A stretch of 64,000 nucleotides of DNA, taken from contig NC_135357.1 of assembly GCF_051622035.1 (NCBI RefSeq), positions 21,380,256-21,444,255 of the forward strand. Reading direction: 5' to 3'. Of the stretch, positions 1 to 11,469 are shown piece by piece; position 1 is the stretch's first letter, and every line of letters starts with the position of its first letter. The notes beneath the pieces are model-generated. The model had not been told where the DNA came from and did no database searches. It saw only the letters and a list, made by a program, of their open reading frames with translations. Position numbers and translations under genes: made by a program. The stretch is from Arctopsyche grandis. Lineage: Eukaryota; Arthropoda; Insecta; Trichoptera; Hydropsychidae.

Positions 1-1808
1 CGTTCTCACTTTTACTCAATTTTTAATTATTGATGTAACTAAATCCTGCAGCCCACGTTCTTGTTCGGAGCAAGAACGTCCTGAAATACACTCAAAATTG
101 GTGCTTCTGAACAGGGTCAGAGGTTACCTTACAGGATCCTTGTATCATGGTAATCTGGTAGCGGATAGTCGCATTTAAGGTTTTGAGACTTTCTCCAAAC
201 TACTAGGGCATTATTATGATTGATTTAATATAAGGAATCATTTTTATATTAAATTTATTCTAAAAAATAAACTATCTTTCAAGTGATTGTCTGTGTACAT
301 AACTCTTTTATTTCGTACTGGTGATGCATTTGTGCACTTGGATTCCATGACCAATAGACATGAGTCTATCCAATGTTAAAATTTTTGTTTAAAAATAAAC
401 ACAAACAATTTTTAAACAGCATGAACTTTTATTTTTCTTCGATACACAAATTTAAATAGTAACTTTCACACTGTGCTTTTCTAGTGTGAAATTGTCTGGT
501 TAGTTACCGTGCACTTGATATACATACACTAGATAGAAAGGACTCTCTCTCCAACTGGAAAGGGAGTCCCTCCCCAAAAATGCAGTCAGTGACAAATTGG
601 CTAAAATTTAATTATTAATGCAATTTTGTTCCAGTTGCCATATTCTATTAGAACATGTCGATAACTTTAAAATAACGTTTCAATTTTTACTTTACCTATA
701 CATATCGATACAAAGTATCAAGAGATGACATTTTGTGATCGTGAAAAATGTTGTGTTTTCAATTAAACATATTATGTAAATAAAAGAAAAAAAAACTGAA
801 TTGTGATAATTATTTACTGATCAATAAGGTATTAAATTCTATCAATAACATAATACAGACCCAATTGACGAATACAAATTGCTAAGCATTTTCCTCACAC
901 CCAATATACATACATACATATGTGTATTGTAATTTATAATTGTTTTACTATTAACATAAAACAGTTTCAGTAAGTAAAATCAGGTCCTCATACAATATTT
1001 TAAACACAATTACATGTATGTATATTCATAAAATTTCCATTTTTAATCTCTTAAATTGCACTAATATTTTATTGCATTTGTGGAAAATTACTCTGTCACA
1101 ATAATAAAATCTATACATGAATATAAAAAGTTCACTATCTATATGTTTGTGATAATGACGCCTTGTAACTTAAGTACAACTGAACCGATTTGACTGAAGC
1201 TCTGACATATTGGAAAATTTTATGGAAAGATTTTAAATGTATGATAATATATGAGCTGGTGTGTATGACGTGACAACTTGAGGAGGATGAGTAGAATAAT
1301 AAAAAACCTTGTATAAAAAATGATGAAGATTTGAATTTAGAAACAGAGATTCGTGTCTAAAGAATGAGTTTATTTGTCTAATGTCTAAGTCACAGTTTAT
1401 TTCATAATAATGGAAAGGAAGAGGGAGGGGAGGGGGGATGGTATCGCGTGATTCTTTTTAAATGGTAAAAGAAAACTTATATAAAATGGGAATGACGATA
1501 AAAGCGATATACTCTCAGACACACTTATAACACATTAAATAGCACATGTTAGATTCATTAATCGAAATTCATACATACATCCATACATACATAATTATAT
1601 ATATATATATTATAAATGCATAACACAAGCCTCACGTTCGAGTTGAACTCACCCTGGCAACATACATATATGATCCAAATTGGAATCAATTTTTCTACAA
1701 TTCAGTTCTAATAATATACAATACATATAAATATTCACGGTCTTTCAATATATAGCATATATATGTAATAGTAGTATGTAGTGACCATAAATTCTAAAAA
1801 TCTACACC
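1..1808. other. 3' flank and probable 3' UTR of the SMAP gene
   Basis: No coding exon was recognised here. The part nearest 1808 is presumably the 3' UTR of the minus-strand ArfGAP gene; TTTATT (AATAAA on the minus strand) occurs near 1370 and 1395, but no single cleavage site can be chosen. Two small stem-loops are visible: a 9-bp perfect stem around 55-78 and a GGACTC/GAGTCC hairpin at about 540-569. AT and TATG/CATA simple repeats are scattered between them. Confidence 0.5.
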
Positions 1809-4800
1809 TCACGGCCATGCCGTATTTGGCTGAGGTTTTCCTGGCAAACTAGGCATGTTATTTTGCGTGGGTGGAAACGCATTCATAGGTTGTGCGTTTT
1901 GGCCTAAAGACATACCACCAAATTGCTGCGTCATATTATTACCAGTTTGTGCACCAAAGAATGACTGTGATCCATTAGTCGAGTTTGTTGGGAAAGCACC
2001 GTTGGCATTTTGAAACTGGGGCGTAGATTGAAATTGGTTTGAGTTGTTACCAAGGTTGGCTGAAAAATTCGGCAGACTAGCAAATTGATTTTGATTCGTT
2101 GGGTATTGATTATTGAATGTGTTCGGCATTCCAACTGGTTGTGGAAATTGGTTGAATCCTCCAATGTAACTTTGAGGCATTGTATTTGCTATAGGAACGG
2201 TACCATTCGACATGAACGCATTCTGATTAGAGAAGTTAGTAAATGCCTGTGCAAAAGCTGGATTGGGTGGTGGGTATGATTGCTGAGGGAACCCCGTTCC
2301 AAATACACTATTTTGCTGTGAAAATTGAGCACCAATATTTTGTGGTGTTTGTCCATACAAAGCCAATATGCTATCTTTAGTCATTTTGGACTTTTCCCTT
2401 TCACTCGGCGCAGGTTGGTTAAAAAAATTCTCCTCTTCAGATTTCAAATCCGATACTTTAGAATCTGAAACTTCCTTAACATCTTGGGGAATTTGTGGCG
2501 CTGATAAGAAGCTACTAAAAACATCATCTGTAGACGAATTTTGGGTTGTAGGTTCCACCGGTGTTTTAGTTGCTGTTCCTAATAAATCTGCTGTTCCTCC
2601 AGAGTCCCTTTTCGGAGTCGATCTACCGGGTTTGGGACTAGCTGATGACTTGGGTTTTGGCAACAATTGTGGCACCACATCAGATGACTTCTATACAATA
2701 ATGTTAGATACATTATAGCAAAATAAATTATAACTTAACAATTATATATATACATATATATAAAATATAAAAAAATATACAATACATTTGATTTTTTTTC
2801 AGATGTTGGTATTGAATTGCTGCTAAGAGTTGAAGAACTTGATTTTTTCTTTTTTTTCTGTTTTTCCATTTCTTCGTCAATTTCTTTATCCCTGAAAAAT
2901 AAATACAAAAAACACATCATCTTAACTGACGAAATTGGTTTTGATTGGAGTATGTATATATCAATCACAGAAACTTCGTTCACACACACACAACTCGCTC
3001 ATAACCGTTCGCTTACCAACACTGTTCACTGACAATTCGCTCACGACCGTTAAAATACAACAATTTATGAAAAAAACAGGAAAAAATGAATAGCAACCCT
3101 CCACTGCTCACTAGCAAGCTCCGCGGACAATTGTTTTATATTTGGGAACGAAACATCTGTGAATGACATGTCTGCGAACCAACGGTCGTGAGTAAGTTGT
3201 CATTTATTTTATTTATTTATTTTATTTTATTTTTATTTTATTTATTTTATATACGGCCGCAAGGACCATTGAACAATAATAACATAATAATAATAATTTG
3301 AATGAACTGTCCTTGAATGAAGCGTAATTGAGCAAGATGTTGTTGATCGAATGGCTGTGAGCGAGTTTTCAGTGAACGTAATGTCATGTAATCGTACAGA
3401 ATGCTGTTACAGTCAATTTGATACACTCAGTTATTATTAATAACTAGTGTTATGCCCGTTGAAATTTCAACGGGTGGTTTCGAAAGCAAATTGATACATG
3501 ATTTAAAATTAAGTTACAATACGAATAGCAATAATTAATCGGAACCGAAACTGAAACAGGAATCCCGATCCGGAAATGAAACATGAATCTGGAAACGGAA
3601 CTGAAAAAGGAATACAGCACTAAAGCAAGAATGGGAACCGGAACTGAAAAAGTAATCAGATCTGGAACTGAAATAGGAAACTGGAACTGGAACTGAAACA
3701 GGAATCTGGATCCGGAACTGAAGTAAGAATCCGAATCTGGAACTGCAGGTTTTGAGGATATAAGCAAGTCTAAAATTATATACCAAAATAAAGAGTTAAA
3801 GTACCAATTAACTTGAGGAGGCGACGGTGGAACCCATTCACGCGCTACGTATTTGCGGTGTTCATATTTTGCCCTAATGAATGCTTCAAGGGCTGAATCA
3901 GTTTGAGGTCGGCGAAAAGCGTCAGGTAAGTTTGCTTCATAAACAGCCCTAGCTCGCGAATTTCCCATCTGCTGCAAAGATACCTACAAAAGTAAAAACT
4001 TTGTTAATTAAAAAAAAAGTCAATACACATAAAGTTATTAAAAAATTGTATAATCAAAAGAGAACAAAAACAAAAATCACCAACTTACTACTTGTTCTGG
4101 TGTCCATGTATCTAGATTAACGCTCTTCACTTTTGAAATATGAACGCCAAGATTTCTGTGAATACCAGCACATCGGATACATAGAAATATACCTATATTC
4201 CAAGAAGCCCATCTTGGTCCTAGAAAGTAATTAAGGTAGTTAATTTTTATGTTTAGCACTTTTAGTACCATAGAATCGATAAATTGGGTATACATCGCAT
4301 CGCATCGCATCGATGACATGGGGATCCGCATGCAGTAGGGGGTCGATCAAGTGTGCAGTTGTGCACATAGGAAAATATACCATCTGATTCGGTCAGAATG
4401 TAAATGAGCATATGAATATGACACTGATGTCTTACTGGTACACATCATAGTCTGTTAGCATACCCTGTTGGCCCGATCATAAAATAAGAAACGCTACGGA
4501 GGTTATGGAGAAATTTCATAAATATCTTAACTCAGATATCCATTCAAAATTTTCTTCGGTACCTTTCCATTATTTGAAACCATTTTTAATGTGGCTTCAG
4601 ACAACAGAAAAGCACCTATTTTCACACTAGTAATATGATCTAAAAAAAGCGACTTCTGTTATTAATATTTGTGGCAAAAAAAAACTATAGCTTAACCAGT
4701 GTTTGCTCAGTCTGTCCATTTTTTCTAAATATGTTGTTTGTTTTGCTTATCTTACGGCACAGATTAATACAATAATCTTTAACCGAAGTCTTATTGTACA

Positions 4801-7704
4801 GTTTTAAACTTGAATTTCATTTAACTGAACATTGAAAGCATTTGAATTTTAAATTGGGTATCAGTGTTCTTCTTAGAAAATGGGGGAAGTAAAAAACAAC
4901 AATATATAACGATTTTTAAGACCATTTTCAGGATAATCTAATACAAATAGGTATAATTTACAATGAGCAATATAATACTAGGTATTATAAAAACACTATA
5001 ATGTAAAAATCGAATTAATTTTGGTTGTGGCTATTTGCAGGTACTATATCTGCAAATTATTGGCTATTTGCAGGTTCTATATCTGTGAATTATTGGCTAT
5101 TTGCAGGTACTATATCTGCGACAGGCGCAAAGCCTTCTGCGCATGCGCGTGAACTTATAATCCGATTATAATTTCTGACATTTGATGTATGCTAGACATG
5201 TTTAATCAATTGTACATTGTACATGAGGCAAATAAATTTCGCACGTTATTATAATAGATTTATATCATTTAGCTAGTTCGCGGCTTGTACTTGTATGTAG
5301 GTATTGTACGTTGTATATGATAATAATTAGTAATATTAACTAATTTGGATTATATTTTTTACTCTACGTCACTTTACGAGTTCTAACTAAATTTTAAGAG
5401 GTTTAAAAAAAATTTTTAACAGTAAACACGCTGACAGTGACAGATCACGCGCATGCGCAGAAGGCTTTGCGCCTGTCGCAGATATAGTACCTGCAAATAG
5501 CCAATAATTTACAGATATAGTACCTGCAAATAGCCACAACCATAAATTTTTCCATGGTAATTAATAAAATCAGTTGAAAAATGTAAAAGGATAAAAAATA
5601 AGAAGTTTTGCATTGAAATTTAGCTGAAACTAGCTGAACCCAGCATGCGATGCAATGCCACAATAATGCATGCAATTCCCGTTCCCATTTGTCGGAAAAA
5701 CGCAGGCGGCGAACAGATTTGAAATTATTCAATTGTTTGTTTATGTTACCCTAACAACGCAGGTGGCGACACGAAAACATTTGAAATTATTGCGTTGCAA
5801 TGCCCCTCATTTCCGTTTTTCCGGTTTCCGTTCTTGGGCGATTTTTTTTACATAACCCATTGCGGACATACACACAATAACTCCTGTAAATTTCATCGCA
5901 ATTGGTTGAATGGTATAGGAACGCATACGTTACAGACAAACATTGATTTTTTATATGTATAGATAGCGGTCTTCGTGACGGGCCCGAATGTGAAACGCCC
6001 GAAAACGCAAAGATCGAAAATCGAAAGATCAAAAAAAAGGTGCATGGTAAACGGTACATACTCACTTAATTTGCGCGAGCAGAATACAACAGGAACAAGA
6101 GGAACAGGCTTTTCCTGCCGTATTAATGTGCGCGCGCAGAATACGGGAGGAAAAGCCTGTTCCTCTTGTTCCTGTTGTATCCTGCTCGCGCAAATTAAGT
6201 GAGTATGTACCGTTTACCATGCGCCCTTTTTTTTGATCTTTCGATTTTCGATCTTTGCCTTCCGATATTTGCGTTTTCGTTGCCCGTGAGATAGACCCAT
6301 ATAGATAGATATGCCGTTTAATTTCCAGAATTCTAATGTGTCTGGTAAAATAGTGAAAATCCATTTCAGATGATACTCTACAATCTATGTAACTTTCATG
6401 TATGTACATATGTAGATAAATTTTCAATGATAGTGTTTGAAATATTTATTAGATACACTCGTCATTGGTGGGTGTACATATGTGAACATGATAAATACTA
6501 GAAATTAAAGCTGTTCAATTACTAAAATTAATAAAACATTAGGCTTTTAAACACGCTTTGCAGTCTTATAATAAACTAGGACACTATATTATTAAAATTT
6601 ATTGATCAAAATAATAAAAGTTTAAAGTGAAACGGTGACAGAACTTTAGTCGATTGTAGATAGCATGAATTTAACAGGAAGTCAAGCCACATAGATAGAC
6701 ACTTAACAGGAAATTCAAAAGGTGTGTCCAAACCATAATTTTGAAAAGCTCGATAGCGTAAAAAAATCCATTAATTGAAGAATGAAACAAAACAAAATCA
6801 TTAGCAATTTATTGACCGATAATAATTTTCAATGTGATAAGGTTAATGGTATTCCAATCATCGTTTAATTTTTAACATTGTAATCGAACTTACGCATACA
6901 GTACTAATAGAAAACATAAAACATATCCCGATATGTACTTCTTAGTCTAACCATTGTTTTAATCCATTTATATTTATTGATCGAATTGTTCATAACCTAC
7001 TCTCATGTATTTCTAGCGGGATTTAATTTTGTGATCAACCCTTCAAACAGATGACTTACTTTTAATTGTCATTCAAAAATCATTTGGATTCGTCGAGTGA
7101 ACTATTCGTTTATTTTCGCCTGGATTCTTTTTGTACTAAATCATAAAATTTCCGTTGGAATTTGATGGCTATTTGACACATTCGTCGGGACGATTCCTTA
7201 CGAAATTCGAGCAACTGAATATTCTTCCTACCCACTAAAGACTATACCCAGTTCTCGATTACATCTTTCTCCCTCACAGATACAAGGTAAGCGGGATTAA
7301 AAAAGGACCTCGACGAAATGGAAAATCGAGTATTAAAATTAGATATATATTTTTTTGGCTTCACATCAAGGGAAAGGGGCTGCAATGTGTTTGTATGGCT
7401 ATCGCACTCGAATGCAAGTACGTGATTTGATTAGACAAAAAGGTGACAGTTGGTGTGGAATTTGGAGGATGTAGGTGAAATGCATTGCACAAATGGGCCG
7501 AACGAGCGTTGAAAGAAATAGGAATGGGAATTGAATTGATTGGATTGGGGCACGAATGTATGCAATGGAATTGAATAAATGAATACCTTTGGCGTCACAG
7601 TCGACGCAGTACTTGTTGTCGTCATCCTTGAGGAGTTTGGTGAGCTCGCGTTGACATCTCTCCTGCACTTGTCGACTGCGATCGCGTTCGGATCGTGACG
7701 ACAT
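1809..7704 (-). CDS. ArfGAP, stromal membrane-associated protein (SMAP1/2-like)
   Basis: GTPase-activating protein for Arf GTPases, acting in clathrin-dependent trafficking (family knowledge). Five exons read on the minus strand: 7587-7704, 4089-4219, 3805-3983, 2786-2891 and 1809-2690, joining in phase to 471 residues. All junctions use GT..AG. The ArfGAP zinc finger is C33-x2-C36-x16-C53-x2-C56 followed by the catalytic arginine finger R61 (CAGIHRNLG). The third exon carries the SMAP-typical [15 protein letters not shown] segment. A basic Lys-rich linker follows (exon 4), then a long Gln/Asn/Pro-rich tail ending NTAWP. The start is the first ATG in frame with the domain ([11 protein letters not shown]). 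The 3.4-kb first intron holds several transposon copies (5023-6300), and intron 3 a Helitron-type terminus. Exon 4 uses a weak donor (GTATTG), so that boundary is the least sure. Confidence 0.93.
2900..3260 (-). mobile_element. 3' end of a retroposon with AAATA-type tail, in intron
   Basis: Read on the minus strand, a unique stretch ending in CCTTGCGGCCGTATAT is followed by a long AAATA/AAAATA tail (plus-strand TTTATTTATTTTATTTT, about 3200-3252). This is the usual 3' end of a LINE or SINE. The body is short and I did not recognise the family; the left boundary is approximate. Confidence 0.4.
3443..3800 (-). mobile_element. Helitron2/Helentron-like 3' terminus with perfect hairpin
   Basis: On the minus strand the piece ends with a perfect 20-bp palindrome (3455-3474, CCCGTTGAAA/TTTCAACGGG) about seven bases before a terminal ACTAGT (3443-3448). 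The same arrangement ends the large element at 53569. Upstream lies a degenerate array of GGAAC(C/T)GGAACTGAAACAGGAATC-like units (about 3540-3760). The piece abuts SMAP exon 3 at 3805, so its 5' part is missing or unrecognised. Hairpin plus CTAG end is diagnostic of rolling-circle elements; family assignment is inference. Confidence 0.6.
5023..5541. mobile_element. MITE with iterated subterminal repeats
   Basis: A 519-bp element with long inverted ends starting GGTTGTGGCTATTTGCAGG. The left arm holds three copies of a unit of about 33 bp (GGCTATTTGCAGGTACTATA...), the right arm two, each followed by GACAGGCGCAAAGCC and GCGCATGCGC. No coding capacity. No clear target-site duplication was found, so the superfamily is undecided. 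It lies in the first intron of the SMAP gene. Confidence 0.75.
5620..5966 (+). mobile_element. non-LTR (RTE-like) retrotransposon 3' fragment
   Basis: The right part has the phrasing of RTE-clade 3' ends (TTTCATCGCAATTGGTTGAA, then GGAACGCATACGTTACAGAC) and finishes in a TATAGATAG tail. The left part (CATGCGATGCAATGCCAC, GCAATTCCCGTTCCC) recurs around 34505-34555. No reverse transcriptase is left. The palindromic hAT-type element 5967-6300 sits directly in the tail. RTE is a judgement from pattern only. Confidence 0.45.
5967..6300. mobile_element. palindromic hAT-type MITE, copy 1
   Basis: A long foldback element: arms containing CGAAAACGCAAA, TACATACTCACTTAATTTGC and ACAACAGGAACAAGAGGAAC pair with their reverse complements around a GC-alternating centre (GCGCGCGC). 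The outer ends resemble those of the copy at 14058-14397 but in reverse order, so the two copies lie in opposite orientation. ATAGATAG flanks both sides (5959-5966 and 6301-6308); because the site is a TAGA microsatellite this TSD is weaker than that of copy 2. The open frames inside are by-products of the palindrome. Confidence 0.8.
6309..7586. other. remaining intron 1 of the SMAP gene
   Basis: AT-rich intron sequence. I saw no exon, RNA gene or recognisable element. Confidence 0.5.
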
Positions 7705-7730
7705 GGCGTCGACGTCAATCTATGTCGTAT

Positions 7731-7770
7731 GCAGTGCAGTGCAGTGCAGTGCAGTGCAGTGCAGTGCAGT
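7731..7770. repeat. (GCAGT)8 microsatellite in the SMAP 5' leader
   Basis: Eight perfect tandem GCAGT units lie 27 bp upstream of the SMAP start codon (on the minus strand the unit reads ACTGC). It falls in the presumed 5' UTR or core promoter, in the GC-richer stretch 7600-7940. Confidence 0.9.
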
Positions 7771-8199
7771 AAGTGCAGCGAGTGGGGGACAGCAGATTGC
7801 CCAATTGCCCAATCACAGCAGCGAGAAACACTTCAGCTCGACGAGCGAGTGACTAACCGCTCGGCAGCCACTACTCTCCGCTCCTCACCGCTCCGTGCGA
7901 GTGTTCGTGACGCGTCACGCGCTCAACACCAATATTTACGCCCATGACGATCTTATATTTCGTTTCAAATATCTATTCTAGTTGCATTCTCACGTAGAAT
8001 ATTCCTATTGCCAGTCGCACACCTTCAATTACCCAATATTTGAGGCTTTGTCGACAATACTTGACAGTGTGTGGCTAGCAATTGCATTACGAGTGATTGA
8101 TTTTCGATTCTGACGATTAGATCAAGCTTCAAGGTCTGTTCATACCAGCACGACCCTATCCTGCAGATGTCATGCAAGTGCGGATAGTATTATTTGGTA

Positions 8200-9149
8200 T
8201 GTAGGCATACAGTACAACTGAAATTATTATTTTTATTTTTATTTTACATATATACCAGGAAGGCCTTACAGGTAAATCCCAATGCGCCTTCCTGGCCAAT
8301 TACAAATACAAATGCAGCATTTTTATTATAAGTCGTTGAATTGCGAGACACTGAAAAAACTCGCAAATTAACGAGACATCTATGAATTGTACATAAATTT
8401 TTATTGTACATCAATCAAATTTCAAATAATGGTGACATAGTAGGTAGGAAGGATTTTTAGCCAAAATTTTTTTTTCCGGGAACCGTTTCAACAATGAAAT
8501 CAGAGAAAATTGGCAAACTCTGATAGGAAACGATCAACCTGGAGTCACAAGTCCAGGTCTGACCAACAGCATACTCTGAAAAATTCATTTTCATTCAGGG
8601 ATTGAACCCGGCACCTTCTTGACGGTAAGCAGAAGCTTAACGTCCGAGCTATGCTGCTGGCTGAAATGATCTCATCAGGTCACTGCGACACATATCCAGG
8701 AAAGTCATTAACGCATGGCACACGCTCGCCTCGTCAAAAGGTCGACACGTGTTTCTATACACGTATCTGGGAAACAAAGGAAGAACACACTGAACCCATA
8801 AAAACCACGAACTACGTCCAGGCGTATGAACCCATAAAACCACGCTCGCAGCATAACTAGGGCAGCGCGAGTACCAAGAACAAAAGATGTGCACACGACA
8901 CACTTCAACCCAAAACGTTTATAAAGCAACGCAGCAACCTCCACCGGCAGAGTGAGCCTCTGGAGTTCAAATAGATCACTTCTCCGAAGAAACCTCTTCG
9001 TACATACAATAACCATTGTACCAATTGAACGCAAATAAACGATCCTCTTTCAAACTACACAACACGTGTTTCGTTAGACCGGGATACGGTCAACATACCT
9101 TCCCTGTCTTACACTGATGACCGCCGACTACTAAATTGGCGATCTTACA
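8200..9149 (+). mobile_element. solo LTR, Ty3/gypsy-type, with SINE inside
   Basis: Fossil retroelement copy, LTR only. It begins TGTAGGCATA and ends GGCGATCTTACA, with a 4-bp target duplication GGTA (8196-8199 and 9150-9153). Without the SINE it is about 507 bp, close to the second copy (40001-40526). TATAAA near 8920 and AATAAA near 9032 give plus orientation. No internal retroviral region is present. The 4-bp TSD fits Ty3/gypsy; the clade is unknown. Confidence 0.88.
8225..8660 (-). mobile_element. tRNA-derived SINE
   Basis: Minus strand. The head has RNA polymerase III promoter boxes: an A-box-like stretch around TAGCTCGGACGTTAAG and a B box GGGTTCAATCCC, about 35 bp apart. The body ends in ATATATGTAAAATAAAAATA, an A-rich tail of retroposon type. 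Flanked by a perfect 7-bp duplication CTGAAAT (8218-8224 and 8661-8667). It is inserted in the solo LTR, so it is the youngest layer here. Confidence 0.85.
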
Positions 9150-9288
9150 GGTACATTCTATATGGACGCGCATGAATGCGTAAATGCGCATGCGAGAATG
9201 GAGTATGAATACGACTATATAATGTACCAAAGAATACTATCCGCACTTGCATGACACCTGCAGGATACGGGTCGTGCTGGATAAGGTT

Positions 9289-9718
9289 CGGTGATTATTC
9301 CGCAAAAAGCGATCTTGCGCACGTCACTTAAGTCTCAATCACGGAACATCTGCCACCCAAAAACTTTATCAATCGAATATTGTACTAACGAGAAATCGAG
9401 TGCCAGATATTCCTTATTCGCGATTTTTGCGCAATAATCCGGTTACCCATACATATATACATACAAAACGTTAAATAAATAATTATTTATTCAGATAAAT
9501 CGTACGTTCATAAACATCTGTTGTTCAAAAGCCTAAATATTTAGTTCAAACTACTGATCCATTATTATTTACCTGGTAGCTTTTTATTTTTTCTTCATAA
9601 ATTAATTTTTAGCATTCACTTCTTTTAATATTTTCGCAAATCGTTCGGAATCAGGGTGCGAGCCTCTAAGTCAGTTAATCCACTCTGGATCATATTTAAA
9701 TTTTCGGCCATCTTGATT
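9289..9718. other. intergenic, no feature recognised
   Basis: AT-rich sequence between the nested elements and the LTR-like fragment. Nothing coding or repetitive was recognised. Confidence 0.4.
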
Positions 9719-10010
9719 TGTAGGCAGGGAAACACGTGTGCGTTTGGAAGAGGATCTTTATTATTCAGTTGCTACAAATTTTATAGATAGTTACTCGGCT
9801 TCAAAGGAATGAGCAAGCTGAACTCCCGAAGTTCACTGGCATCTGGGTATGATGCGCTGGTTTATATACTAGTTGATTGTGCAACGCGTAGCTTGGCTGG
9901 ATCATGTTCTGGAATATTTCTACAGGGTCGAGGTTATTCTTTGTGTAGCTGTGCCTCAATGGTTCGTACAGGACGCGATGATGTAATTGTATAGTTCGAG
10001 TTCGATGGGG
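9719..10010 (-). mobile_element. LTR-like fragment related to the TGTAGGC solo LTRs
   Basis: It begins TGTAGGCAGGGAAACACGTG and contains GGAAGAGGATCTTTATTATT, resembling the AATAAA/R region of the LTRs at 8200 and 40001 read on the minus strand. I could not fix its right end or a target duplication. Fossil; no internal coding region. Confidence 0.4.
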
Positions 10011-10074
10011 AAATAGGTGAGACCCATAAGGTTACATTTAAGATATTTAAAATCGGTCAGAGTCGCGTTTTTTT

Positions 10075-10265
10075 AATGACTCCACGCCCTGGAAGAAATA
10101 AACTTTTCAATGTTTGAACACCAACCGTCATATGACAGTGTAATTACCTAGATTATAAATTACCAGTAACTACACACTCGTGTTTTTTCAATTGGACTAA
10201 TTCCACCTTTATATAAAACAACGCACATGTACGCATGTATGTAGATAAATCTATTGTGTAATCTA
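10075..10265 (+). repeat. dispersed repeat, copy 1 (direct pair)
   Basis: About 160-190 bp (from GACTCCACGCCCTGGAAGAA through TCAATTGGACTAATTCCAC) recurs diverged at 11470-11630 in the same direction. No terminal structure or coding potential seen; family unknown. Confidence 0.7.
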
Positions 10266-10505
10266 CAAATTTAAAATTCGATACAAATTCAAAAATAGAC
10301 ATAAAATATCTATGCACTAACCCATCAGTATGTTCATTAGTACATATGTCATTTGGAAATATTAATAGCGGTATTTATTGTGAATTTTTAGCATCTATGA
10401 CAATATGGCAAGAATACGGGTCTCTATCTACATAAAATACAAGTATTAGGTACATTTAAAAATGTTTTATAAGTTAGCTAATGGTCGGCTTTTATCACGT
10501 TTCGG

Positions 10506-10578
10506 TCCATAGAACTGTCCTGTTTCGAGACTTGAAACTTCAAGTTGGAAGTCTAGGTTTGAATCCTGCCGCTATGGA
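10506..10578 (+). tRNA. tRNA-like sequence, probable pseudogene or SINE head
   Basis: Exactly 73 nt closed by a perfect 7-bp acceptor-like stem (TCCATAG/CTATGGA). A B-box-like GGTTTGAATCC lies at the T-arm position with a 4-bp stem, and an ACTTG/CAAGT stem at the anticodon position. The anticodon loop is 6 nt instead of 7 and the D arm hardly folds, so a functional tRNA is unlikely and no anticodon can be assigned. No A-rich tail is clear downstream. Confidence 0.35.
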
Positions 10579-11469
10579 ATCGTAAGTTTCGCCATCCTTT
10601 TATTATATTGTATGAATAACTACTATATATCTGTGCATTGATGATTATTACCGTTAAATGTACCAAAACTTATTATAGTTAATATAATACACAAATTGAA
10701 AATGTGGACTGTCAGTTGAAATATATCCTGTAATTGTAGACTATTTTTTTTTAATTCAAAATCAGGACAGTTTTTTAAAAAGTATTTCTTATTACTTCAA
10801 TTATTAAAAATGATAACGAACATTAGAGAATCGGGGAAATTTTTATAACATTCAACACAAATATAAATTAAAATTATACTTAGTGATTAGTAAACACCTT
10901 CAAGTTTCAACATTCAATTGCGCTTTATCACTGGACCACATATTGCTCATCAAAGAAAGAAGTCATTTGGTAGGTGCATTTGTTTCCGATAAACAGAGAT
11001 GATTTCAATTTATTTGTCAATATATTTGTAAGACACATCATTTTCGCGAACGGCTTTGAATATTTCAATCCATCTATTAGATAAAAAAAAGTTCTATGGA
11101 ATGTAAAAAATGTACTATGTCACGATTTGCCAGGATAGAAACCCAAAAAATCAGCACTGTACTGGTAAAACCAGTACAAACGGTCACCTTATATGATTGC
11201 TAATCTGTGTTGAAAATTATCCTCTCGCTCTTTGTGTTTTAACCCAACACATTCTTTTATATATTTTTTCTGAACAAAAATCCCAATTTTTCAATACAAG
11301 GTAACAAAGTTCTGGAAAATATTGAAGAAAAAACATTTTTTTATCGTTTGCTTTTCGATATCAAAAATTTACCAATTAATTGTTCAACGTTTTTATGCAA
11401 TAAAATAATTATTTAAAAAAGAGTGCACTTTTAGAATAGTGACATTATTATAAAGATGTAACATATACG

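Larger units (their letters stand above)
8131..9288. mobile_element. inverted-repeat DNA element hosting a nested LTR and SINE
   Basis: Ends pair over more than 50 bp: the left arm (from AAGGTCTGTTCATACC; core CCAGCACGACCC and GTCATGCAAGTGCGGATAGT) reappears inverted at about 9225-9288. With the nested LTR removed the element is only about 200 bp. Its AAGGTCTG start is shared with elements at 16575 and about 42149. The right end is less well preserved. Confidence 0.75.

Noticed and set aside
3450-3977. Long minus frame with a Phe/Gln/Pro-Val-rich C-terminal part
   Set aside because: Its N-terminal part is SMAP exon 3; the rest is read-through into the intron array of GGAACTGAAAC units.
5975-6427. 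Open frames on both strands giving almost the same peptide ([18 protein letters not shown]...[14 protein letters not shown])
   Set aside because: The identical peptide from both strands and from 14056-14376 is a by-product of the palindromic hAT-type elements.
7731-7770. CRISPR-like or other short regular array
   Set aside because: A simple pentamer microsatellite without spacers. The same applies to the array at 53640, which has no unique spacers.
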